A DNA stretch of 27,986 nt from an uncultured Cellulosilyticum sp. (GTDB lineage Bacteria > Bacillota > Clostridia > Lachnospirales > Cellulosilyticaceae): NCBI GenBank assembly GCA_934725855.1, contig CAKVCL010000037.1, positions 1 through 27,986 on the forward strand. Direction: 5' to 3'. The stretch's first letter is position 1. Every line of letters starts with the position of its first letter. This document shows, piece after piece, positions 17,971-24,465 of the stretch. A program made the translations under genes and the position numbers. Under the pieces are notes generated by a model. The model did not search any database. It saw only the letters and a program-made list of their open reading frames with translations, and was not told the DNA's origin.

Positions 17971-19716
17971 CTATCCCTTAATTAAAGAAATAAGTCCCTC
18001 TACTGATATACCACTTTCAGCAAGTAATTCCTCTGCAACATAATCTGTATGATAAGCTTTTGTTAAGCCAAGATTTTTTACTTTCATATTGCTTTCACCA
18101 TAGTAGGATGCAATTCTTTGTCCATATCCACCCTCTACTTCACCATCTTCAATGGTAATAACAAACTTGTGATTTTCCTTTAGCCTTTCAAGTAGCTTCT
18201 CATCAAGACCTGTTAAAAATCTTGGATTGATGACTGTAATTTCTTTACCAGTCTGCATTTTATATTGCTTTGCTGTTTCAATTGCCTTAGGAAGAAGTGA
18301 ACCTACTGCAATGATTGCTACATCCTCTCCTTTACATACCACTTTAGCTTTATTATAGAGAGAATAATCCGTTGTATCTTCTTCGCCGTCCTCCATAAAG
18401 CTTGCAGGTACTCTAATAGCTACTGGATGTTCTTTCTGTGAGGTAGCAAATTTAAACATCTGGTTATACTCCTCTTTACTTGTAGGTGCAAGATAAATTA
18501 GGTTTGGCACATGGGCAAAGAATTGAATATCACAAAGTGCAATATGTGTGTCAGAGTTCATCCCATATACTCCTGGCATAAGGACTAAAATGGTAGCGGG
18601 ATTGTTATTTAGACACAAATCATGAGATAACTGATCATAAGTTCTTTGCAAAAATGGTGCAAAGGTTCCAAACACTGGTGTCCCACCATTTTTTGCAATG
18701 CCACTACTCATTGCCATTGCATTTTCTTCTGCAATTCCAACATCTACAAATCTTCCTTTTGCAGCCCATTCTTCTCTTACCTGTCCAACAAATCCAAGTC
18801 CCATTGGTGTACCTGCATTTAAAATAACAGAGCGTTCATCTCTATTTAATAAATCTATTAAGCTATCAAATACAGTGGTATCATTAACGCCACTCTTAAA
18901 CTTAGGAGAACCATCCTCCACATTAAATGGACCACCTGCATGCCATCTTTCTCGATTTTCTTCTGCATAGGCAAGCCCTTTACCTTTAATCGTATGAATA
19001 TGAAGTACAACTGGATGATCCGTATTTTTTACACTTTCAAATAATGCTACAAGCTTTTCTATATCATGCCCCTCTTCAAGATATTTGTAGTCAAGTCCAA
19101 ATCCCTTGAAAATATTATTTTCACTTTCTCCATTGGATTCACGAAGTGCCTTCAATGTCTTATACATCCCACCGTGATTTTCAGCAATACTTTGGTCGTT
19201 ATCATTTATAATGATAATCAGATTTTTGTTATACTCACCTGCATAATCAAGTGCCTCTAATGCTTCTCCACCTGATAAAGAGCCATCCCCAATCACTGCA
19301 ATGATATTTTCTTCTTTGCCGCATACATCTCTGCCTTTAGCAAGTCCAAGAGCAAGAGATACGGAGGTTGACGTATGCCCAATCGTAAAGAAATCATGCT
19401 CACTTTCTTTAGGATTGGTATAGCCTGTGACATCTTTAAAATGTGCTGGGTCAAGATAAGCCTCTTTTCTACCTGTCAAAATCTTATGAGGATAACACTG
19501 ATGCGATACATCCCATACAATTTTATCCTTTGGAGAATCAAATACATAATGAAGTGCAACCGTCATCTCAACAACCCCAAGATTAGGTCCTTGATGTCCA
19601 CCTACTTGACTAATCTTATTAATCAGCGCAGCTCTTGTTTCATCTGCAAGTGTCTGTAAGTCTTCTTTCTTTAATTTTTTAATATCCTCTGATCCATTAA
19701 TATTTTCTAAAAACAT
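17971..19716 (-). CDS. dxs: Divergent 1-deoxy-D-xylulose-5-phosphate synthase-like enzyme
   Basis: This 581-residue thiamine-diphosphate enzyme has DXS architecture: an N-terminal pyrophosphate-binding domain (GGHQGPNLGVVEMTVALHYV, then SHQCYPHKILTGR, IGHTSTSVSLALG, and IGDGSLSGGEALEALDYAGE with the later NDNDQSI forming the Mg/ThDP motif), a pyrimidine-binding domain (VGIAEENAMAMSSGIAKNGG) and a transketolase C-domain. It is about 40 residues shorter than usual. Expected DXS motifs differ: AEQHA is AEENA, the DGxTHxGxFD loop reads MNSDTHIALCD, and YPRG is VPAS. It may be a true DXS paralogue or a related acyloin-forming transketolase with another substrate. It starts 24 bases after the MerR gene with AAAGGAAGG before ATG 19716, so the two form an operon. 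Confidence 0.75.
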   Translation of the reverse strand: MFLENINGSEDIKKLKKEDLQTLADETRAALINKISQVGGHQGPNLGVVEMTVALHYVFDSPKDKIVWDVSHQCYPHKILTGRKEAYLDPAHFKDVTGYTNPKESEHDFFTIGHTSTSVSLALGLAKGRDVCGKEENIIAVIGDGSLSGGEALEALDYAGEYNKNLIIIINDNDQSIAENHGGMYKTLKALRESNGESENNIFKGFGLDYKYLEEGHDIEKLVALFESVKNTDHPVVLHIHTIKGKGLAYAEENRERWHAGGPFNVEDGSPKFKSGVNDTTVFDSLIDLLNRDERSVILNAGTPMGLGFVGQVREEWAAKGRFVDVGIAEENAMAMSSGIAKNGGTPVFGTFAPFLQRTYDQLSHDLCLNNNPATILVLMPGVYGMNSDTHIALCDIQFFAHVPNLIYLAPTSKEEYNQMFKFATSQKEHPVAIRVPASFMEDGEEDTTDYSLYNKAKVVCKGEDVAIIAVGSLLPKAIETAKQYKMQTGKEITVINPRFLTGLDEKLLERLKENHKFVITIEDGEVEGGYGQRIASYYGESNMKVKNLGLTKAYHTDYVAEELLAESGISVEGLISLIKG

Positions 19717-19739
19717 TCTATCTACTACCTTCCTTTTAT

Positions 19740-20129
19740 TTATTCTTTGTTAGGTGTATCCCATTCCAGTTTTCCCGTTTTTATAGCTTCTTCATACTTT
19801 CCAATTTTATAATTCAGTCTTTCTAAAGCTTTATCATATTTTGCTTTTGCTGCTAACACCTCTACTCTTGCTTCCTTAAGTAATCCACATCTGGCGCTAA
19901 AAGTTTCATCTCCTTGCTGAAATAATTTAACATATTCAATAATCATTTCCACTGGCACACCTGCTCCCCTTAGGCAAATGGCATTTCGCACCCAGCCTAG
20001 GTCTTCTTCTGAGTATACACGGTTACCACTAGAGGTTCTCTCAACTGGTGGAATTACCCCTACTCGTTCATAATATCTTAGTGTATCCGCTGTAATATCA
20101 TACTTTTCACAAACCTCTTTGATTGTCAG
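19740..20129 (-). CDS. MerR-family regulator, apparent CTG start
   Basis: This 129-residue MerR protein would be cut to 83 residues if only ATG, GTG and TTG starts were allowed. The frame continues upstream without a stop and supplies the complete MerR DNA-binding domain: TIKEVCEKYDITADTLRYYE, RVGVIPP, then NRVYSEEDLGWV. The first residue is encoded by CTG at 20129, seven bases after GGGAGGG. A TGA closes the frame further up, so CTG is the only fitting start. The C-terminal half is a coiled-coil dimer helix (about 80-115). Relatives respond to electrophiles or aldehydes, but no conserved Cys pattern proves that here. The promoter at 20158-20188 has the 19-base spacer and dyad of MerR-controlled promoters. 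It leads an operon with the DXS-like gene. Confidence 0.8.
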   Translation of the reverse strand: MTIKEVCEKYDITADTLRYYERVGVIPPVERTSSGNRVYSEEDLGWVRNAICLRGAGVPVEMIIEYVKLFQQGDETFSARCGLLKEARVEVLAAKAKYDKALERLNYKIGKYEEAIKTGKLEWDTPNKE

Positions 20130-20157
20130 TTGAAATCCCTCCCTTCACATTTTCCTT

Positions 20158-20188
20158 ATTGTACTACTTGGAGTTCACTCTAAGTCAA
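20158..20188 (-). promoter_or_regulatory. MerR-type promoter and operator
   Basis: On the minus strand TTGACT (20188-20183) and TACAAT (20163-20158) are separated by 19 bases, longer than the usual 17. The spacer holds the dyad CTTAGAGTgaACTCcAAG (20167-20184). This is the arrangement that MerR proteins untwist to activate. It lies directly upstream of the MerR gene, so the operon is probably autoregulated. Confidence 0.8.
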
Positions 20189-20244
20189 GTCTTTTTTATA
20201 CCCTCTCACTTCCTGCTTTTTACATTTCTATTATCCACACATAC

Positions 20245-20289
20245 AAAAGGCAGGAGCTTCTTAGAACCTAAGGTTCGCTCCTGCCTTTT
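20245..20289. terminator. Terminator after the Ntn hydrolase remnant
   Basis: AAAAGGCAGGAGC (20245-20257) pairs perfectly with 20277-20289, and the loop contains a weak inner hairpin. T runs flank both sides, so it can act on either strand. It closes transcripts from the remnants at 20322-20567. Confidence 0.8.
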
Positions 20290-20321
20290 ATTACTTTCTA
20301 TATTTTAAAATATCTTTAGTC

Positions 20322-20399
20322 TTACGCTTCAAACTGATGTCTAGTTACATGTTCAAAATCATTTTCTATCACATAGTATACTGCATTTTCTTTGTCATT
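20322..20399 (-). pseudogene. 3' remnant of a second Ntn amide hydrolase
   Basis: The minus strand encodes ENAVYYVIENDFEHVTRHQF then EA and a stop at 20322-20324. It differs from the end of the intact hydrolase at 16884 in the region upstream of ENAV and by one Asp-to-Glu change. DNA identity is very high over about 75 bases and ends abruptly near 20400. Upstream the frame is closed by TAG. Only the last 24 or so codons survive, joined to the truncated XRE gene. Confidence 0.85.
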
Positions 20400-20423
20400 C
20401 CTCTCACACTAACATTGATAGGG

Positions 20424-20567
20424 CTACAACTTTTCCATTTCTGGAAGTGCAATATCTGCTTCCCATTTAGATATAGACTGTCTGCTCACCTTGCAGATTG
20501 CTCCTAGGTCTTCTTGAGTCATTCCCTTTGCTTTTCGTAATTCTATAATCTTATCAGATAATTTCAT
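20424..20567 (-). pseudogene. Truncated XRE helix-turn-helix regulator
   Basis: ATG 20567 opens a 47-residue frame that is a clean XRE domain ([20 protein letters not shown], then [22 protein letters not shown]) ending at TAG. One base further on, another frame continues VALSMLV before a second stop, which is what normally follows in XRE proteins. The gene therefore suffered a one-base loss and was then cut and joined to the Ntn hydrolase tail about 20 bases later. The ribosome site is weak. A peptide of just the DNA-binding domain could still be made. Confidence 0.75.
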
Positions 20568-20575
20568 TAGTAATG

Positions 20576-20950
20576 CTAAATTGCTCTTCTACGTTCAAAC
20601 CAAACAGATAGCCCTTCCTGAAATTTTTCATTCTCCACAGGTTCCATAAAGAAATATTCAACACGCAATCTAAACGCCTGAAGTGAAAAATCAAGATCGC
20701 TACACCAGATAATGCCACAATTAGGATATAGTGCACGAAGATGTTCCACCACATTCAGTCCAGCCACACCACATAATGAAATAAGTGCACTGGTGGGGGG
20801 GGAGATTTGTATCTCATAAAAAAATTCTTTCTCATTTCGATAAACTTCAACTTGTGGAAATACGCCCTTCTTGCTGCAAAAACTTATCAGTTGATTTGCA
20901 TAATTATGGCCTATCTGCTCCTTATCTGCTAATACAGCAATACGATACAC
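20576..20950 (-). CDS. Degenerate stand-alone receiver (pseudo-receiver) protein
   Basis: This 124-residue protein starts at GTG 20950 after AGGAGG. The pattern follows a LytTR-type receiver domain: IAVLADKE at the N-terminus, [51 protein letters not shown]. The catalytic positions are lost: the phospho-acceptor Asp aligns with Cys60 (SLCGVAG), the first acidic residue is Ala, and the Lys before Pro is Glu103. No output domain follows; the gene stops at RRRAI, nine bases before the truncated XRE gene. A C8 run (20795-20802) lies in codons 50-52. It is divergent from a complete LytTR two-component pair and may be a phosphorylation-independent partner or the front half of a broken regulator. 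Confidence 0.6.
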   Translation of the reverse strand: MYRIAVLADKEQIGHNYANQLISFCSKKGVFPQVEVYRNEKEFFYEIQISPPTSALISLCGVAGLNVVEHLRALYPNCGIIWCSDLDFSLQAFRLRVEYFFMEPVENEKFQEGLSVWFERRRAI

Positions 20951-21050
20951 CGAACCCCCTCCTCTTATGTCAGAATTCTAAAATTTTACTAGTTTCATTA
21001 TAAAAAAAACAGAGTTTTTTTCAATTAGGCTGTCACGAGCCATTAAAAAA

Positions 21051-21099
21051 TAGCACCAATTGTAAGCGGCATCATAGCCTGTCCCTAAATTTGGTGCTA
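21051..21099. repeat. Inverted repeat in the LytTR/pseudo-receiver intergenic region
   Basis: TAGCACCAA (21051-21059) is the exact complement of 21091-21099, with a 31-base spacer. The right arm overlaps a possible -10, TATACT (21098-21103), of the LytTR operon. It could be an operator or a leader stem. Confidence 0.5.
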
Positions 21100-21138
21100 T
21101 ACTATTGGTGGTTGATGCTATGAGGGAGGAATTTTGTT

Positions 21139-21858
21139 ATGCAAATTGCAATCGTTGATGATATTACAGATGAACGAAAACTGCTACGCAGCTGGCTAGA
21201 ACACCAACTTAATAAGCGTAACGTCCATGCAGATTTATTTGAATATGAAAATGGAGAAGCTTTTCTTGCTGCTGCAAAAAAGCAGTGCTTTACTGTTTTA
21301 TTTCTGGATATTTATATGAATGGCGCAAATGGTATCGAAATTGCCAAGACATTCCGTCAGTCTGACAAGAATTGTTTATTGATTTTTACGACCACTTCCA
21401 CAGATTATGCTTTAGAAGGTTTTCAAGTTCGTGCCATGCACTATCTTGTAAAGCCATACACAGAAGATGATATTTCCTTATTAATAGATGAAATTCTTTC
21501 TCGCATTCCAGAGCAAGAAAAATACATAGAAGTCAAGGTAAACCGAAGTGATGTGCAAATTCCTTTCAAGAGTATTGTCTACGCCGAACACTTTTCCCAT
21601 ATGATTTATATTCACACCACAAATAAAAAAGTGCTACTTACCCGCCAGTCGTTTGGTGCATTTACGACTCCGCTTAAAATGGATGCACGATTTTTCCTTT
21701 GTACTCGAGGAATTGTGGTCAATTTTGAACATGTGGTCGATTTTGATGGTACAGTATTTATTCTAGATGATGGCAATAATGTTCCTGTCAGTCGTGACCT
21801 CATAAAAACTGCTAGGCAAACTTTTATGGACTTTCTCTTTCAAAGGGGGCATCAATAA
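21139..21858 (+). CDS. LytTR-family response regulator (AgrA-like)
   Basis: This 239-residue protein has a receiver domain with D7/D8, phospho-acceptor D57 in VLFLDIYMNGANG and K105 in YLVKPY, all intact. The C-terminal LytTR DNA-binding domain covers about 135-235 (IEVKVNRSDVQIPFKSIVYA, HTTNKKVLLTRQSFGAF, RFFLCTRGIVVNFEHV). GGGAGGAATT precedes ATG 21139. The stop overlaps the start of the kinase gene (ATG within TAATG), so they form a tightly coupled pair. Such regulators usually control peptide, bacteriocin or quorum genes and bind direct repeats. No signal peptide gene is evident nearby. Confidence 0.92.
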   Translation: MQIAIVDDITDERKLLRSWLEHQLNKRNVHADLFEYENGEAFLAAAKKQCFTVLFLDIYMNGANGIEIAKTFRQSDKNCLLIFTTTSTDYALEGFQVRAMHYLVKPYTEDDISLLIDEILSRIPEQEKYIEVKVNRSDVQIPFKSIVYAEHFSHMIYIHTTNKKVLLTRQSFGAFTTPLKMDARFFLCTRGIVVNFEHVVDFDGTVFILDDGNNVPVSRDLIKTARQTFMDFLFQRGHQ

Positions 21859-23177
21859 TGCTTAATATACTTAGGCCTATTCTCGAACTTACTGTCATTA
21901 TTCCTGGTATGTTGCTTGCCTATCTGCCAGTAAAACCCTTTCTAAAACAGTCACTGTCTAAACTCATTAGCTGGCTGCTTCCTTTACTTATGGTCATTTG
22001 TATTTCATTAGGCACCTTGTGTTACATATTAAATCTTTCAACCGCACCATTTCTTTTCCTTATCTTACTAATTTTAATAACAATTTACCACAAAACGCTT
22101 TATATTTCCATTTGGAAATCAGGCAGCATTTTCCTAGCAATCTGTGCAGCTTTTGCTTGTTTTAATAGCTTTATAAGAGCTATCCATGCTCTTATGACTG
22201 CAGATTTGAATCTCACAGAAAATGAATTATGGTTCTGTACTGGTGCTGGATTTCTCTATAATCTAATCTGCCTACTATTTGTATTTGCAGCATGGCATCC
22301 TGCTTCACATGCCACCCGAGAGATGATAGAAGATGAAAACTTTGCAAAGACTTGGTATGTATTCTGGATTTTACCGCTTGTATTTATCGGATTAAATCTA
22401 TTTATGGTGCCTAAATATCGTAGCACCTTATATATTGGAAGGGTTTTGCAAGTTTATATTGTTTTTAGTCTTGTACTTTTCGCCATTTTAATTTTGTTTT
22501 ACGCTATGTTTCTAATGATTGCAAATAGTTTAAATCAAAATGCCAAGCTTCAACAAGAAAACCATTTTCTTTCTCTTCAACAGGCAAGATATGATAACCT
22601 TTGCACATCGATTGAAGAAGCCAGACAGGCTCGCCATGATATGCGCCATCACTTTGTCCAGTTATCTTCTATGGCAGAAAATGGTGATCTTGAAAAAATA
22701 AAAGAATATCTCTTTAGTGCAACCAATAAAATACCCAATCTTGATATACATTTTTGTGAAAATCAAGCCGTAGATAGTGTCATTGGTTACTACTGTGGTC
22801 TAGCCAGAAGAGAAAACATTCCTTTCAATGCACAAATTGATTTACCTGCACAAATTTCTGTAGATGAAATTGATATGTGTCTCATTCTTTCTAACCTTTT
22901 GGAAAATGCACTAGAAGCTAGTCTAAAAACTGCAAAATCAAAGCAAAGAATTAACGTCCAAGTTTATTTACATTTTACGCATCTCCTTTTAATTCAAGTT
23001 GAGAATCCTTTTGACGGCAAGATTCAAGAAAAAAATGGTATTTTTAAATCCTCTAAAAGAATGGCAAATGGCATAGGCCTTCAATCCGTTCGTCGCATCT
23101 CAGAAAAAAATGGAGGAGCATGTAGCTTTACCTATGAAAACGGTATCTTTACGGCTAAGATTATGCTTCGTATATAA
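21858..23177 (+). CDS. GHKL sensor histidine kinase (AgrC-like)
   Basis: This is a 439-residue membrane kinase. Six or so hydrophobic segments (about residues 8-28, 35-58, 62-85, 90-110, 125-148 and 165-220) precede a coiled linker. The phospho-accepting His is H260 in ARHDMRHHF, the form used by the HPK10/AgrC group. The GHKL ATPase domain has the N-box LILSNLLENALEAS (about 342-355) and a glycine motif in MANGIGLQSVRRI. It starts by overlap with the regulator stop and ends before a terminator at 23230. It is likely to sense an extracellular peptide, but the ligand cannot be deduced. Confidence 0.92.
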   Translation: MLNILRPILELTVIIPGMLLAYLPVKPFLKQSLSKLISWLLPLLMVICISLGTLCYILNLSTAPFLFLILLILITIYHKTLYISIWKSGSIFLAICAAFACFNSFIRAIHALMTADLNLTENELWFCTGAGFLYNLICLLFVFAAWHPASHATREMIEDENFAKTWYVFWILPLVFIGLNLFMVPKYRSTLYIGRVLQVYIVFSLVLFAILILFYAMFLMIANSLNQNAKLQQENHFLSLQQARYDNLCTSIEEARQARHDMRHHFVQLSSMAENGDLEKIKEYLFSATNKIPNLDIHFCENQAVDSVIGYYCGLARRENIPFNAQIDLPAQISVDEIDMCLILSNLLENALEASLKTAKSKQRINVQVYLHFTHLLLIQVENPFDGKIQEKNGIFKSSKRMANGIGLQSVRRISEKNGGACSFTYENGIFTAKIMLRI

Positions 23178-23229
23178 TTTACCCTATTCTATTCTGACCC
23201 GTACATTTCTTCATCATAAGTATTTATTT

Positions 23230-23260
23230 TGAGGCATTTGGCACATGCCTCATCTTTTTC
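23230..23260 (+). terminator. Terminator of the LytTR two-component operon
   Basis: TGAGGCAT (23230-23237) pairs with ATGCCTCA (23245-23252) around a seven-base loop, followed by TCTTTTTC. It lies 53 bases after the kinase stop. Confidence 0.75.
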
Positions 23261-23305
23261 TGCTTGATTGCCAATCTAGTATTTCAATAGCTAACGTTGC
23301 ATCCT

Positions 23306-23473
23306 TTAACTGCTCTTTGTAAGAAGCTTTTCCATAAGATAGAATTTTCCCTTTCGTAGCTGTGCTATCCCTACGTTGTTGTAGCCTGCCTTTTTGTACA
23401 TCCTTAAAGCAAATGGATTTTTTGAAAACGCATCCAAACGAATGACATCTACCTGCATCTCTTTTGCTTGTTC
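23306..23473 (-). pseudogene. C-terminal fragment of a GNAT acetyltransferase
   Basis: The minus-strand frame ending at TAA 23306-23308 reads EQAKEMQVDVIRLDAFSKNP, FALRMYKKAGYNNVGIAQLR, KGKFYLMEKLL and TKSS. This is the last third of a GNAT acetyltransferase (motif IRLDAF, an Asn-Pro-x-Ala turn and YKKAGY). The frame then meets unrelated sequence from an AraC gene in the opposite orientation, and the acetyl-CoA-binding part is missing. It is a truncated remnant with no start. Confidence 0.85.
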
Positions 23474-23484
23474 ATGTATGTGTA

Positions 23485-24325
23485 TATGATTATATCGATT
23501 GGCATTGGCATGATGAGGTGCAATATTGTTTTGTCCTAAAAGGAGAGATTCAATTTAAAGTTAATAATGAAAGCTATATCGTTTCAGAAAGGAATGGCAT
23601 CTTTATTAATTCCTGTCAGGTTCATACATCTGTCCCTGTTCACCCCCATATGGGAAGCTGCTACTGTTTTGAATCTCCCCAAATCTACTTTATAATGATT
23701 ACAATAGTTTTATATATCAATCCTTTGTTCTACCTATTATAGAGCATCCAATCCAATCAGCTTTTATATTGCACAAAGGTAATACTGCACATGACACCAT
23801 TTTAGAGTCAATACAATATGTTAAAACTATTATCACTAATAAAGAACCTGCGTATGAACTGGATTTAGTGAGTGCAATATGCAAAATATGGAAAAACACC
23901 TATCTCAATACTAATTTATCCATTCTTTCTTCTTCAAGAGTTATAAAAAGTAATGAACGACTACGCAATATTTTCCAAATAATTCAAACTCGATATGCTA
24001 ATGCTTTAACATTAGATACAATTGCCCAAGAGGTTCACCTTAGTCGTAGTGAATGCAGCCGTTTCTTTCAAAAGAGTACTGGTCAAGGCTTATTTCAATA
24101 TATCACTCAATATCGAATTCATAAAAGCTTGTATTATCTAACTCATACACAAAAAAGTATTGCTGAAATTGCTCATTGGTGGGATTTTCTAATCAAAGCT
24201 ATTATACTTCATGTTTTAAAAAACAAATGTCTATGACTCCAAAACAGTATCAAAAAATAAAATATTCATCACAAATGCCTCTCAGTGAACGATCAAAATC
24301 TCCATTAAAAAAGGAGGATTTTTAA
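23485..24325 (+). pseudogene. AraC-family regulator broken by two single-base deletions
   Basis: Three frames together rebuild one AraC protein. The cupin part (IDWHWHDEVQYCFVLKGEIQ, FKVNNESYIVSERNGIFINS) runs to about 23683. There the frame shifts by one base in GAATCTCCCC, most simply loss of a T from a TTC codon. The second frame gives PNLLYNDYNSFIYQSFVLPI, the first helix-turn-helix (TIAQEVHLSRSECSRFFQKS) and SIAEIAHW. Around 24180 another one-base loss follows, and the third frame gives GFSNQSYYTSCFKKQMSMTP, KQYQK and so on to TAA 24325. The N-terminus before WHWHDE is missing at the junction with the GNAT fragment. The gene is inactive unless the deletions are sequencing errors. Confidence 0.85.
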
Positions 24326-24351
24326 CTCATCCATATGAATTAAAAATCCTC
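24314..24351. terminator. Hairpin between the converging AraC pseudogene and hsdR-side transcripts
   Basis: GAGGATTTTTAA (24314-24325) pairs perfectly with 24340-24351, with a 14-base loop. It contains the stop codon of the AraC pseudogene on the plus strand and that of a mini-frame on the minus strand. T-rich stem edges suit a bidirectional terminator, although there is no long T tail. Confidence 0.5.
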
Positions 24352-24429
24352 TAAAACATTATATTGACTATTAGTCTGTCGATATTGTTCCGCAAGCATC
24401 AAAAGCGCCTTACAAATTGCTGATTTAGC
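24340..24429 (-). other. Mini open frame downstream of hsdR
   Basis: A 29-codon minus-strand frame reads AKSAICKALLMLAEQYRQTN then SQYNVLEDF before TAA at 24340-24342. It is preceded by TAA, and the only ATG is ten codons in, without a ribosome site. The composition looks coding, so it may be the tail of a lost gene. I recognise no family. The rest of 24352-24465 holds nothing else. Confidence 0.2.
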
Positions 24430-24465
24430 TTATCTTATAGCAAGTTGTAGTTTTAAGGTTCATTA

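Noticed and set aside
23464..23742. Small cupin protein as an independent gene
   Set aside because: The sequence continues in other frames as the rest of an AraC regulator, so it is the front part of a broken gene.
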